This document shows positions 1 through 8,191 of a DNA stretch of 64,000 nucleotides, piece by piece. The DNA comes from Mucilaginibacter flavus (GTDB taxonomy: Bacteria; Bacteroidota; Bacteroidia; Sphingobacteriales; Sphingobacteriaceae). Position 1 is the stretch's first letter, and every line of letters starts with the position of its first letter. Position numbers and translations under genes: made by a program. The notes beneath the pieces were generated by a model. That model did no database searches. It worked only from the letters and a program-made list of their open reading frames with translations, and was not told the origin of the DNA. Location: positions 295,820-359,819 of the forward strand of contig NZ_JAUFPS010000012.1 of assembly GCF_030409315.1 (NCBI RefSeq), read 5' to 3'.

Positions 1-641
1 GTTTCCATATCAACAGCCATGGCCCGTAAATCTTTCAGGTATTTTTTAAACACTTTATCGTGCTCCCAAACTCGGCGGTTGGTGGTATAGCAGGTACCGG
101 TCCAATAATCGCGGCCAAAGTCACGTATGGTGGTTGAGATGGCTTTTTGCAGGGCAAAGGAAGGCAACGCGGGCACTTCTGCAGGCAGGTAATCGTTTGA
201 TGTCCCCTCGCCCCTGATGGCCGCTATAGGCAGAATTAGGTCACCTACGTTGTTCTTCTTTTTTAAGCCACCACATTTGCCTAAAAATATTACAGCTTTA
301 GGGTGAATTGCGGTAAGCAAATCCATCACGGTAGCTGCAACCGAGCTCCCCATACCAAAGTTGATGATGGTGATGCCATTAGCCGTTACACTTTGCATCG
401 GCTTCTCGATACCCATAATTGGCGCGTCATCGTGCCATTGCGAAAACAGTTGGATGTATTTTGAAAAATTGGTGAGGATGATGTAGTCACCAAAAGCCTC
501 CAACGGCCTCCCTGTGTAACGGGGTAACCAGTTGGCAACAATAGCATCTTTAGTTTTCAATCCCGATTTTACCGGGGTGTGTACTTCTTTCACTACCGGG
601 GCGTCGGTAGGGTTCTTTTTAACGTTTAATTCGTCGTTCAT
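1..641 (-). CDS. amn: AMP nucleosidase (partial, runs off the left edge)
   Basis: This leftward frame is open from the ATG at 641 to the window edge and gives 213 residues of the N-terminal and middle part of a nucleoside-phosphorylase-fold protein. Visible motifs include NFGMGSS near residue 95, FLGKCGG near 120 and the nucleoside-binding AVDMET at the very edge. It matches the short AMP nucleosidase of Bacteroidota, which hydrolyses AMP to adenine and ribose 5-phosphate in the cytosol. The family is about 250-260 residues, so some 40-50 residues are missing at the left. The ATG follows a repeat-rich leader. A related purine phosphorylase is the main alternative. Confidence 0.85.
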   Translation of the reverse strand, partial: MNDELNVKKNPTDAPVVKEVHTPVKSGLKTKDAIVANWLPRYTGRPLEAFGDYIILTNFSKYIQLFSQWHDDAPIMGIEKPMQSVTANGITIINFGMGSSVAATVMDLLTAIHPKAVIFLGKCGGLKKKNNVGDLILPIAAIRGEGTSNDYLPAEVPALPSFALQKAISTTIRDFGRDYWTGTCYTTNRRVWEHDKVFKKYLKDLRAMAVDME

Positions 642-984
642 ATTAAATAATTTTATGTTTTAACCGTCAATGGCAGCCTGGTGGGGCCGCCTTATTCAGT
701 TGTTCAGTTTGCAGTTATTAGTTTGCAGCTACCAGTTTGCAGTGGGCAGTATTCAATTTGAAGTTGCCTATTTTAGGCTACACCTCAGTTTACAATCCTT
801 CATCAGTTTGATTTTTTTTAGTTAAACGACTTGGCGAACTGTTTACTTGTCAGCATTGTTTGCCAACTGCAAACTGGCAACTACCCACTGAAAAACTGCA
901 AACTTACTTATACAACAAACCCCGGCGTTTCACCAGGGTCTGTGTTAATTACAATAAAGTTAGCTTTTAAATTTGTGCAAATTG
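642..984. repeat. Intergenic region with facing CAGTTTGCAG-type repeat arms
   Basis: The space between amn and clpX carries degenerate copies of the word CAGTTTGCAG at about 698-765 and its reverse complement (AACTGCAAACTG) at about 861-907, so the two halves can pair as a long imperfect hairpin. The same word occurs at 24951-24996 and 43145-43174. A weak stem at 961-992 overlaps the clpX stop codon and has no clear T tract. I see no gene here; the 72-codon frame on the plus strand crosses the repeat and lacks coding character. Confidence 0.6.
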
Positions 985-2223
985 TTAAGCTACTTTTAAT
1001 TTTTTCAGATCCGATTTTTCAAACTTATCTAAGGCGTAGTCTAAAGTGATGTTTAATCGTTTCACATCTTTTTTAGATGGGAATTCAAACATCGCGTCAA
1101 TCATGATAGCCTCACAAATTGATCTTAAACCCCTTGCGCCCAACTTAAACTCCATTGCTTTATCTACAACAAATTCAAGCACTTCATCATCAAACTCAAG
1201 CTTTACGCCTTCGTAATCAAATAATTTTTTGTACTGTTTTAATAACGAGTTTTTAGGCTCGGTTAGTATGTTGCGTAAAGCGGCCCTATCAAGCGGATTA
1301 AGGTAGGTTAATATAGGTAACCGGCCTATCAACTCCGGAATTAAGCCAAATGATTTTAAATCCTGGGGAGTGATGTACTTGTATAGATTTTTCATATCTA
1401 TTTCATCGTCATCGCGCCTCATTTTGTACCCTACCGTTTGTGTACGCAACCGATTTGCTATTTTACGATCGATACCGTCAAACGCGCCACCGCATATAAA
1501 CAGGATGTTACTGGTATTCACCGTGATCATTTTTTGATCGGGGTGTTTACGGCCGCCTTGTGGTGGTACGTTAACCATGGTACCTTCTAAAATTTTCAGC
1601 AATGCCTGCTGAACACCTTCGCCGGATACATCACGGGTTATGGAAGCGTTATCGCTTTTACGGGCTATTTTATCAACCTCATCAATGTAAACAATACCTT
1701 TCTCGGCAAGGGTTACATCGTAATCGGCACTTTGCAGTAACCGGGTTAAAATGCTTTCCACATCTTCCCCTACGTAACCAGCCTCTGTTAAAACAGTGGC
1801 ATCACAAATACAAAATGGCACGTTTAATACTTTAGCCAGGGTTTTGGCCAACAAGGTTTTACCTGTGCCGGTTTCGCCCACCATAACGATGTTTGATTTT
1901 TCAATCTCAACTTCGTCTTTATCAATACGCTGGTTTAAGCGTTTATAATGGTTATATACAGCTACTGAAAGTATCTTTTTGGCATCATCCTGACCAATTA
2001 CATATTGATCAAGGTGAGTTTTGATCTCGTATGGCTTAAGCAAGGCCGGCGCCAGTGGCGACGACTTTACCTTGCGCACCTTTAATTCCTCGGCTAATAT
2101 TTCATTAGCCTGGTTAACGCACTTATCACATATATGCGCGTCGAGCCCCGCAATCAACATCAGGGAATCCTGTTTACCGGCACCGCAAAAGGAGCACCTG
2201 ATTTCCTTACTGTTTTTATTCAT
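985..2223 (-). CDS. clpX: ATP-dependent Clp protease ATP-binding subunit ClpX
   Basis: The 412-residue AAA+ unfoldase feeds substrates to ClpP in the cytosol. The N-terminal zinc-binding domain has Cys10, Cys13, Cys32 and Cys35. Walker A is GETGTGKT at 116-123, the pore loop GYVGED follows near 150, Walker B VYIDEVDK near 180, and the Arg-finger and sensor regions follow. Length is normal for the family. It lies downstream of clpP and tig on the same strand, but a 248 bp repeat-bearing gap separates it from clpP. An exact TAATTTTG -7 element just upstream suggests it has its own promoter. Confidence 0.97.
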   Translation of the reverse strand: MNKNSKEIRCSFCGAGKQDSLMLIAGLDAHICDKCVNQANEILAEELKVRKVKSSPLAPALLKPYEIKTHLDQYVIGQDDAKKILSVAVYNHYKRLNQRIDKDEVEIEKSNIVMVGETGTGKTLLAKTLAKVLNVPFCICDATVLTEAGYVGEDVESILTRLLQSADYDVTLAEKGIVYIDEVDKIARKSDNASITRDVSGEGVQQALLKILEGTMVNVPPQGGRKHPDQKMITVNTSNILFICGGAFDGIDRKIANRLRTQTVGYKMRRDDDEIDMKNLYKYITPQDLKSFGLIPELIGRLPILTYLNPLDRAALRNILTEPKNSLLKQYKKLFDYEGVKLEFDDEVLEFVVDKAMEFKLGARGLRSICEAIMIDAMFEFPSKKDVKRLNITLDYALDKFEKSDLKKLKVA

Positions 2224-2239
2224 ATGATTGGTTTATAAT

Positions 2240-2247
2240 CAAAATTA
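2240..2247 (-). promoter_or_regulatory. Putative clpX promoter -7 element
   Basis: On the minus strand the sequence reads TAATTTTG, an exact match to the Bacteroidota -7 consensus TAnnTTTG, 16 nt before the clpX ATG. No good TTTG is present at the expected -33 position, so the match rests on the -7 half only. Confidence 0.45.
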
Positions 2248-2274
2248 GTAAATTGATGCGAGAAAAAAAAGTTT

Positions 2275-2476
2275 TGAAGTCCGCAAGTCGGGAAAGTCAG
2301 TAAAGTCCGAAAGTAAAAAACACTTTCAGACCCCACTTTGCTTTCTATTTTTGAACGTCCAGACTAAAAGCTTACGGGCATTTTCCCTTACTTCTTTCGG
2401 ACTTCCAGACTAACAACTTCCGGACTGTTTCCCTTACTTCTTTCGGACTTCCGGACTAAAAACTTCCGGACTTATT
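2275..2476. repeat. AAGTCCGAAAGT-type repeat arms between clpP and clpX
   Basis: The left part (about 2275-2315) has direct copies of AAGTCCGAAAGT-like words; the right part (about 2355-2474) has their reverse complement (CTTTCGGACTTCCGGACT) several times. The right arm starts inside the clpP stop codon: on the minus strand it reads TAA followed by GTCCGGAAG. The region could fold as a long imperfect hairpin in a clpP read-through transcript. Similar arms occur at 3326-3420 and 56194-56360. Confidence 0.75.
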
Positions 2477-3200
2477 TCCCTTTATTTCCTCTTAAAATCT
2501 CGTCTACCATACCAAATTCTTTGGCTTCTTCGGCAATCATCCAATAATCACGGTCTGATGCGTCCCAAACTTTTTCGAATGATGCACCACTGTGATCAGC
2601 AATGATTTGGTATAGTTCTTTTTTCAGTTTAGTGATCTCATGATAAGTGATCTCAATATCTGACTGCTGGCCTTGCGCGCCACCAGATGGCTGGTGAATC
2701 ATTACCCTTGCATGTGGCAATGCCGCTCTTTTACCTTCGGCACCCGCTACCAATAGCACCGCTCCCATTGATGCCGCCATACCGGTACAAATTGTTGCCA
2801 CATCGTTTGAAATAAACTGCATGGTATCATAAATACCTAAACCGGCGTAAACCGAACCACCAGGTGAATTGATATAAATCTGGATATCGCGTTTGCTATC
2901 TGCCGATTGCAGGAAAAGCAATTGAGCCTGGATAATGTTTGCAATATTATCATAAATCGCATCGCCAAGGAAAATGATGCGGTCCATCATCAACCGTGAA
3001 AACACGTCCATCTGGGCTACATTAAGCTGGCGCTCTTCAATAATATAGGGCGTCATGCCGGTTGGTACTGTAGTAGCAATACCGCTTGGCATGCGGCGGC
3101 TATCAAAGTTACCAAGGTATTTATCTACAAAAAGACTGTTGATGCGGTGATGTTTAACCGCGTATTTTCTGAATTCGTTTTTATCGATGTTACTGTTCAT
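2472..3200 (-). CDS. clpP: ATP-dependent Clp protease proteolytic subunit ClpP
   Basis: A 242-residue serine protease subunit that forms the tetradecameric barrel paired with ClpX. The nucleophile is Ser144 in GMAASMGA and the catalytic His169 lies in MIHQPSGG; the third residue is probably an Asp in the DRDYWM region. The oxyanion motif NSPGGSV is near residue 110. It is about 40 residues longer at the N terminus than classical ClpP, which fits a propeptide or the longer Bacteroidota form. It lies between tig and clpX on the same strand, the usual order. Its stop codon is the first codon of the downstream repeat. Confidence 0.97.
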   Translation of the reverse strand: MNSNIDKNEFRKYAVKHHRINSLFVDKYLGNFDSRRMPSGIATTVPTGMTPYIIEERQLNVAQMDVFSRLMMDRIIFLGDAIYDNIANIIQAQLLFLQSADSKRDIQIYINSPGGSVYAGLGIYDTMQFISNDVATICTGMAASMGAVLLVAGAEGKRAALPHARVMIHQPSGGAQGQQSDIEITYHEITKLKKELYQIIADHSGASFEKVWDASDRDYWMIAEEAKEFGMVDEILRGNKGK

Positions 3201-3225
3201 GGGTTTTGTTATGTTAATTTTAGGT

Positions 3226-3243
3226 GCAGGTATTGTTACCTGC
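3226..3243 (-). promoter_or_regulatory. 7-bp hairpin or dyad in the clpP leader
   Basis: GCAGGTAACAATACCTGC on the minus strand is a perfect 7-bp inverted repeat with a 4-nt centre, about 25-43 nt upstream of the clpP ATG. A near -7 element (TATATTTA, one mismatch, 3248-3255) lies just upstream, so the dyad would sit at the start of the mRNA or act as an operator. No known clpP regulator motif is recognised. Confidence 0.35.
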
Positions 3244-3325
3244 GATAAATATAGTTTTTAGTTGAATACAATTATGGAAAGATAGTTTGTATAAAGTAAA
3301 AATTATTTTGAGGTGAGGGTAGTTA

Positions 3326-3420
3326 GGAAGTCGGAAAGTCCGAAAGAAAAAACAAGCTGACAAGTCCAAAAGTCAGTTTTTTCACTTTCGGACTTTACTG
3401 ACTTTCCCGACTTGCGGACA
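3326..3420. repeat. AAGTCCGAAAGT-type repeat arms between tig and clpP
   Basis: Words of the type GAAGTCGGAAAGTCCGAAAG (3326-3378) face their reverse complement CACTTTCGGACTTTACTGAC (3381-3420) with almost no loop. This is the second copy of the family found at 2275-2476 and the third is at 56194-56360. It lies between the tig terminator and the clpP leader. Confidence 0.75.
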
Positions 3421-3437
3421 AAAAAACTTCTCAATAC

Positions 3438-3468
3438 AACAAAAGCAACCTTGTGAGTTGCTTTTGTT
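3438..3468 (-). terminator. Rho-independent terminator of tig
   Basis: A perfect 12-bp stem, AACAAAAGCAAC and GTTGCTTTTGTT with a 7-nt loop, ends about 20 bp past the tig stop on the minus strand. The T-rich part of the stem supplies the U tract. Confidence 0.75.
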
Positions 3469-3490
3469 AAATATGAATTAAACCGGTTTC

Positions 3491-4846
3491 TTATTTCTCT
3501 GAAACCAATTTGCTGAAATCGGTATAAAGGATATCTTGTTTATCTAAAGTGATCACACTTTTAATATAATCAAACACCTTTAATGCTTTTACCTCTTCAA
3601 ATATCTTATTAGCATTCTCTTTGTTTTGCAGGTATTGTACGGTGTACTGGCCTAATTGCTCTTCTGGAATAGCTTGCGGGCTGTACATTCTGAACTGCTG
3701 ATCTAAACGCACTTTCGCTAAAGCGAAAACTTCATCGTATTTGATCTCGATTTTGTTATCGGTAATTATTTTGTTTTCAATCAAAGTCCATTTAAGGTTT
3801 TGAGCAAAATCAGCATAACCACCGGCCAACTCCTCTTCAGTCAGTTTCTCGTTAGTAGCTTTTAACCAGCGTTTCAAAAATTCATCAGGTAAATTGAAGT
3901 CAACTTTGGCAATGCTTGCTTTGTAGATATCGTCCTGCAATTTGCGTTCGCTATCCTGCACCATCATTGTTTCAAGCTCTTCGGTAATTTTAGCTGTAAA
4001 TTCCGCTTCGGTTGTAACTACACCTTCACCAAATAATTTGTCAAAGAACTCCTGGTTTAAATCACCTTCTTCTAAACGGTTAACGTTTTTAACCAATAGC
4101 TGGAAGTTTGATTTCAAATCAGCTGCTTCGTCTTCTTCTATCTTTAATAAGCCGGCAACTTTAGCCGCGTCGTTATCAAAAGCTTTCTGAATATCGAGGG
4201 TTACAATATCACCTTTCTTTAAACCAATTAGTGAAGCTTTAACGGCTTCGTCTTTAACCTGGTCTAAACGTACAGATGCTGTATTGCTTATACCACCCTC
4301 AAAAACACTACCATCTGGTGAAAGCTGTGTTAATTCGCCATAAAGAACATCATCATCTGCCGATACGTCAGGATTTGTCATTTTGCCATAGCTACGACGG
4401 ATATTTTTGATCCTCGAAGCCAGGGTCTCATCATCAACTTTAATGGTGTATTGGGTAACTTTATCTTTTGACGAAAACTCAATATCAAATTCAGGAGCTA
4501 AGCCTAATTCGTAGTTAAACTCAAAATTGTCGGCAAAATCCCAGTTGTAAGTTTTCTCGTCGTCAACCTTTGGAAGCGGCTGGCCCAAAATGCGCAGATC
4601 CTGCTCTTCTATATATTTATTTAATGTATCTGATAAAAGGTTATTGATTTCATCAACCAATATGCTTTTACCATACATTTTTTTTATGTGAGCTGCAGGC
4701 ACCATTCCCGGGCGAAAACCTGGCAACTTTGCTTTTTTAGCGTTCTCTTTTATAGCTTTATCAACACGTGGCTGATAATCTGCAGGGTCGATGTTGATTT
4801 TAACAACCGCATTCAGGGCATCTACTTTTTCCTGTGTAATATTCAT
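3491..4846 (-). CDS. tig: Trigger factor
   Basis: A 451-residue ribosome-associated chaperone and likely peptidyl-prolyl isomerase. The N-terminal ribosome-binding signature GFRPGMVP is at about residues 43-50; a divergent middle domain and a long helical C-terminal arm follow, the normal layout and length for the family. It is the first gene of the leftward tig-clpP-clpX group. A strong terminator follows it, so clpP is probably transcribed mainly from its own promoter. The ATG at 4846 follows an approximately 75-nt leader from the putative promoter at 4926-4933. Confidence 0.95.
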   Translation of the reverse strand: MNITQEKVDALNAVVKINIDPADYQPRVDKAIKENAKKAKLPGFRPGMVPAAHIKKMYGKSILVDEINNLLSDTLNKYIEEQDLRILGQPLPKVDDEKTYNWDFADNFEFNYELGLAPEFDIEFSSKDKVTQYTIKVDDETLASRIKNIRRSYGKMTNPDVSADDDVLYGELTQLSPDGSVFEGGISNTASVRLDQVKDEAVKASLIGLKKGDIVTLDIQKAFDNDAAKVAGLLKIEEDEAADLKSNFQLLVKNVNRLEEGDLNQEFFDKLFGEGVVTTEAEFTAKITEELETMMVQDSERKLQDDIYKASIAKVDFNLPDEFLKRWLKATNEKLTEEELAGGYADFAQNLKWTLIENKIITDNKIEIKYDEVFALAKVRLDQQFRMYSPQAIPEEQLGQYTVQYLQNKENANKIFEEVKALKVFDYIKSVITLDKQDILYTDFSKLVSEK

Positions 4847-4925
4847 CTTTTTACCGGGTATATATTTGATCCATTGAAACCATACTGCCTAAAATTTATT
4901 GCAGACTGTACAAATTTCGAGGCGC

Positions 4926-4933
4926 AAAAGTAT
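4926..4933 (-). promoter_or_regulatory. Putative tig promoter -7 element
   Basis: TACTTTTG on the minus strand matches TAnnTTTG exactly and is followed by C, a common context in this group. The -33 position does not carry a clear TTTG. It lies about 80 nt upstream of the tig ATG. Confidence 0.5.
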
Positions 4934-4959
4934 GAATTTATTTTAAATTAACAGCCTGA

Positions 4960-5937
4960 TTACTTAGCCGAAAACTTTACTACCTGGTTTTTTATCGGCT
5001 TAATTGTTTTAACATAAGCATATATAGCCTCAAGGTCGGTTTCCTTTAAATCCGCGTATTTATACCAGGGCATAATGGTTTGAAATTCATGCGGTTTTAC
5101 GGTCGCCTTTGCTTTGGTGCTATCGGCATATTGTTTAAACACGTTTACAAACTGGGCTTTTGTCCAGCTGCCAATCCCGGTTGCTTTATCGGCTGTAATA
5201 TTTGCAGATCGTACCGTGCCCGCGTTGGGAATTACAAACTCCCGGCCGCCGGCGTATTCAAGCCCCGGTATTAGTTTGCCTTTATCAACCTGGCTATGGC
5301 ATTCCATATAGGCCGCGGCCGTTACCAGATACTCGCCGTACTTTAACGTATCTTTTGTATCGGGCACCTTACCCAGGCTTGCTTTTTGGGGCATAGTATG
5401 CACAATAATATTTAAAGGGAAATTAAGCTTGGCCGAAGCATAATCGGCCTTGATTGGTTTAAGCGAGCGGATATAGGCAATTATGCTATACAGATCTTCT
5501 CTATCCATTTTTGAATAATAAGGCCAGGGCATTATCGGGAATATGGCCGATCCATCTTTTCTTACGCCTGTTGTTATCGCCCTTAACAATTCGCCGTCCG
5601 TCCAATTACCTAAATGATATGGGGTAATGTTTGGTACTTCCACATTGCCCGGGAAACCAACAGCAGCGTCAAACTTTTCGCCGCCTTTGCCGTCGCTTCC
5701 TTCAAGCATGGGGCCGGCAAATTTTGTCCAGTCGCGGGTGGAATGGCAATCCATACACAGGGTAACATGGTTTGCCAGGTACTTGCCACGCTCAATACGC
5801 TGCGGTGTTAGCGCTACTTTAATATCTTCGGCCTTACCCACGTTTGGTAAGGCCAAAGTAATGTACGATACAGCAGCGATAGCAATTACAACTACTACAA
5901 TCACGACATAGACGGTGTACTTCAAAAGCTTTTTCAT
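4960..5937 (-). CDS. Membrane-anchored two-domain cytochrome c with one altered heme motif
   Basis: 325 residues: an N-terminal hydrophobic anchor (about 8-30) and two cytochrome c domains facing the periplasm. Domain 1 has a standard heme motif CMDCH at 61-65 and a Met ligand candidate in FPIMPW. Domain 2 has YMECH at 210-214: the first cysteine of CxxCH is tyrosine (codon TAT at 5308-5310, one base from TGT), while the likely Met ligand in TIMPW is kept. The layout resembles the diheme cytochromes that serve membrane dehydrogenases. Domain 2 may carry heme through a single thioether bond, or no heme. No dehydrogenase gene is adjacent. Confidence 0.85.
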   Translation of the reverse strand: MKKLLKYTVYVVIVVVVIAIAAVSYITLALPNVGKAEDIKVALTPQRIERGKYLANHVTLCMDCHSTRDWTKFAGPMLEGSDGKGGEKFDAAVGFPGNVEVPNITPYHLGNWTDGELLRAITTGVRKDGSAIFPIMPWPYYSKMDREDLYSIIAYIRSLKPIKADYASAKLNFPLNIIVHTMPQKASLGKVPDTKDTLKYGEYLVTAAAYMECHSQVDKGKLIPGLEYAGGREFVIPNAGTVRSANITADKATGIGSWTKAQFVNVFKQYADSTKAKATVKPHEFQTIMPWYKYADLKETDLEAIYAYVKTIKPIKNQVVKFSAK

Positions 5938-5982
5938 GATAAGGTAAGGTTAATGGGTAATTTAATAGCGGTGGATTAAAAC

Positions 5983-6708
5983 TTAATCCACCTTAGTAAT
6001 TTTTGATGCGCCGGATTTATCATTATTAACGGTTGCCGGTGAGCCTTTGTATTCAACCTCCGCTGCGCCGCTTGAATGTACGCTTAAGGTTTTCAATACA
6101 TTGATTTTGCAATTGCCAACGCCAGAAATATCAATATCATAATCGCCTACCACAAAGTCAAAGGCATTTAATTTAGACATACCGCTGGTTTGTATTTTAT
6201 GAGATGCTGCCTGTCCCTTTAAATTCATTTCGGCCACGCCGCTGTTTTGCGTGTCGACATTGCCGGCGTTAATATCCAGGTTTAATTTGGTAGCACCGGA
6301 TAGGCCTAAACTCAAATCGCCGGTATTAATTTTCCCGTTAGATGAAATAACCACCGCGCCCGAAGCATCGATCTCGTCAATTTTTTTGATGCCTATATTA
6401 ATCACGATGCTATCGCCATCGCAAAAGTTCTTTTTTGATTTAATATGCAGCGTGTTGCCCTCAACCGAGGTTGATACATATTTAAGCTCATTATCATCGC
6501 CTTTTATGCTGATTGTTAATGAGCTATCCTGCGTTAAATGCACCTTAAAGGCATCAGAGATATCAAGCTTGGTGAAGTTATTGGCCTTGCGGTTTTCGGT
6601 AATAATATTGCCCGAACCGTGTACGCATCGTAAATGCCCGCATGATGATAATATGCCTACCGATGCAATTGCCGCGATTACAGAAATTTGAAAGCCGAAT
6701 TTTTTCAT
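5983..6708 (-). CDS. DUF2807 (GIN-domain) lipoprotein
   Basis: 241 residues with a lipoprotein signal (LSSC, Cys23) and the repetitive beta-strand pattern of DUF2807: evenly spaced Gly/Ser turns such as DASGAV, GLSGAT and DISGVG, with alternating hydrophobic residues. This predicts a right-handed beta-helix-like protein anchored in the outer or inner membrane. Function of the family is not established; members are common in Bacteroidota envelopes. It is the first of three DUF2807 genes here, and its promoter looks like those of the other two. Confidence 0.85.
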   Translation of the reverse strand: MKKFGFQISVIAAIASVGILSSCGHLRCVHGSGNIITENRKANNFTKLDISDAFKVHLTQDSSLTISIKGDDNELKYVSTSVEGNTLHIKSKKNFCDGDSIVINIGIKKIDEIDASGAVVISSNGKINTGDLSLGLSGATKLNLDINAGNVDTQNSGVAEMNLKGQAASHKIQTSGMSKLNAFDFVVGDYDIDISGVGNCKINVLKTLSVHSSGAAEVEYKGSPATVNNDKSGASKITKVD

Positions 6709-6726
6709 GATGTTTTTTTGTGTTTT

Positions 6727-6755
6727 ATGACGTAGTGTTAGGAATAGACGTTACA
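6727..6755 (-). promoter_or_regulatory. Putative ECF-sigma promoter of the DUF2807 lipoprotein gene
   Basis: On the minus strand TGTAACG is followed by a CGTC element with 17 nt between AAC and CGTC, the form of an ECF sigma factor promoter. The same two blocks occur before the genes at 6836-7444 and 8192-8794 with 16-nt spacing. The -10 block ends about 19 nt before the ATG. Confidence 0.55.
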
Positions 6756-6763
6756 TCAAAATT

Positions 6764-6796
6764 AAAAAAAGCTACCACATTTACATGATAGCTTTT
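6764..6796 (-). terminator. Terminator of the first duplicated DUF2807 gene
   Basis: On the minus strand AAAAGCTA(T)C pairs with G(G)TAGCTTTT across a loop, followed by a run of T. It lies about 40 bp past the stop of 6836-7444 and just upstream of the next promoter. Confidence 0.65.
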
Positions 6797-6835
6797 GGAA
6801 TATATGATGAACTTTTGCAAAAGTATTGTTGACGA

Positions 6836-7444
6836 TTATAAACCGGCGTACTCGTTTTCGTTACGGGCAAGGGTTGGATTGGTTAATTTATCGGTATAGC
6901 TGGCAGCAGCAAACTTGTTATTGTTAACGCTTGATTGTGTGTTGTGAACCAAAGTGTAAACCTCTGCTTTACCGGCCAATTCAATTTTAGCCTGATCGCT
7001 TACATTAACATTAGCCTGGTAAGCATCTAAATTTAAGTTGGCTGTAGCGTTGTTGTGCAGGTTAACTTCTAATTCGATGGCAGACAGGTTACCGAATGAC
7101 TTAACTTCGGCATTGTCATAAGCGCTGATGTTGCGTAAATCGTTAGCAGTTACCCAAACTACCAGTTTTTCTTTAGTGTATGATGCAATGCGTAATACAC
7201 CTTTTGAGCTTTGTACCAAAGCACCTTCTGCATAATATTTGTTATAAACCTTAACCTGATCTGCAGTGCCGGCAGATACGTAAAGTTCAACGTTACCACG
7301 GATTTCGATTTTGTTGATGTTGCTTACGTCTGTTAAAACAGTAGCAACGTTTTGAGTATTTTTTGTAGTAGCTGCAAGGGTTGAATTTGTTAAACCTGCT
7401 ACTAAAACTAAAGAGGCGGCGATGGTGAATAATGTAGTTTTCAT
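6836..7444 (-). CDS. Secreted DUF2807-like protein, copy 1
   Basis: About 202 residues with a cleavable signal peptide ending near TLAA, followed by a head domain with repeated short beta-strands (KIEIRGNVELYV, NISAYDNAEVKS, IELAGKAEVY). It resembles the DUF2807 head domain. The frame extends 18 codons further upstream, but the internal ATG at 7444 begins a normal signal peptide (MKTTLF) and is chosen. The protein is highly similar, roughly four-fifths identical by eye, to 8192-8794; the similarity continues into the leader and promoter, so this is a recent tandem duplication. Exact function unknown. Confidence 0.8.
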   Translation of the reverse strand: MKTTLFTIAASLVLVAGLTNSTLAATTKNTQNVATVLTDVSNINKIEIRGNVELYVSAGTADQVKVYNKYYAEGALVQSSKGVLRIASYTKEKLVVWVTANDLRNISAYDNAEVKSFGNLSAIELEVNLHNNATANLNLDAYQANVNVSDQAKIELAGKAEVYTLVHNTQSSVNNNKFAAASYTDKLTNPTLARNENEYAGL

Positions 7445-7502
7445 GATATTTAATATTTTGATTGTCAAATGATTGTGTTGTGTTGTTTTTAAATACACTA
7501 AT

Positions 7503-7530
7503 AAGACGCCACCATTTTTGAAACGTTACA
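7503..7530 (-). promoter_or_regulatory. Putative ECF-sigma promoter, DUF2807 copy 1
   Basis: TGTAACG and GCGTCTTATT on the minus strand, with 16 nt between AAC and CGTC, about 60 nt before the ATG. The two blocks and the A-rich spacer are conserved with the promoter at 8853-8880. Confidence 0.6.
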
Positions 7531-7775
7531 GCAGTTTTTGGGGTATTAGATGTACAGCGTTTTTTTATCGGCGAACGCCGGGTAATCATCGGTGAATGGG
7601 GGAATTATTTTTGTGGGATTTGAGATTGGTGTAGTTGATAGTCACATTTCAACTACATGATTCGAGTATGCAGATCAGGCCAGAACAGCTGAGTACTCGT
7701 GACCTCCTCCGTCAAACCAAGCTAATGTTGTGGTAAGGACAAACATCGGCCCGCTCAATCGCCGCGGGAAGGGCT

Positions 7776-7816
7776 GTTACTTTTTTCTTGATAAAAAAGT
7801 AACCAAAAAATCAAGT
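7776..7816. repeat. REP-like palindrome GTTACTTTTTT...AAAAAAGTAAC
   Basis: An 11-bp perfect inverted repeat (7776-7786 and 7793-7803) with the centre CTTGAT, followed by a second ATCAAG that can pair with that centre. Elements of this form recur in Bacteroidota and some Proteobacteria intergenic DNA. It sits in the roughly 750 bp between the two DUF2807 copies. The rest of that space (7531-8114) is GC-richer, with no convincing gene; 8040-8110 is a run of CCAATCAACTTAATC-type words. Confidence 0.6.
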
Positions 7817-8039
7817 CAGCAGAAATGCTTCTTTGCCGCTCAGGGCCTTTGCCCTGCAAAACGGGCAGAACCTGGGCCGGGATTATTTTGCCCTCACCCT
7901 CCTTGCCCCCTACTGCAAAAACTCCTATGCCCCGCCGCCGCACCGCCCACCATCGTTCTGCCCGTTTTCGCCCGAAGCTGTTCTGCAGACACATTTGGCT
8001 TCCCGAATACTAACCGATTCAATTGGTGCTAATACTTCA

Positions 8040-8110
8040 TCGCCTTACAATCCAACTCAATCAACCTAATCCAACTTAATCAACCCAATCAACTTAACCA
8101 ACCCAATCCC
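8040..8110. repeat. CAATCAACTTAATC-type tandem word repeat
   Basis: Degenerate 10-12 nt words (CCAACTCAATCAACCTAATC and variants) repeat about six times. The same family is found on both sides of the gap between topoisomerase IB and the M56 gene (58651-58690 and 58999-59133). Here it precedes the terminator of the second DUF2807 copy. Confidence 0.6.
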
Positions 8111-8114
8111 CCAA

Positions 8115-8148
8115 AACAAAAAAAGCTGTCACTTGCAAGTAACAGCTT
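8115..8148 (-). terminator. Terminator of DUF2807 copy 2
   Basis: On the minus strand AAGCTGTTACTTGCAAGTGACAGCTT forms a nearly perfect stem, followed by TTTTTTTGTTTTGG. Confidence 0.75.
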
Positions 8149-8191
8149 CTCAGAATATATGATGGACTTTTGCAAAAAGTCATTAGGGGAA

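Noticed and set aside
831..1049. 72-codon plus-strand frame
   Set aside because: It overlaps the repeat arms and the end of clpX and has no coding signature.
2275..3420. CRISPR array
   Set aside because: The words repeat irregularly, vary in length and sequence, face each other in inverted orientation, and have no constant-size spacers or cas genes.
7293..7589. 98-codon minus-strand frame
   Set aside because: It lies out of frame over the leader and first part of DUF2807 copy 1; its residue make-up is unlike a protein.
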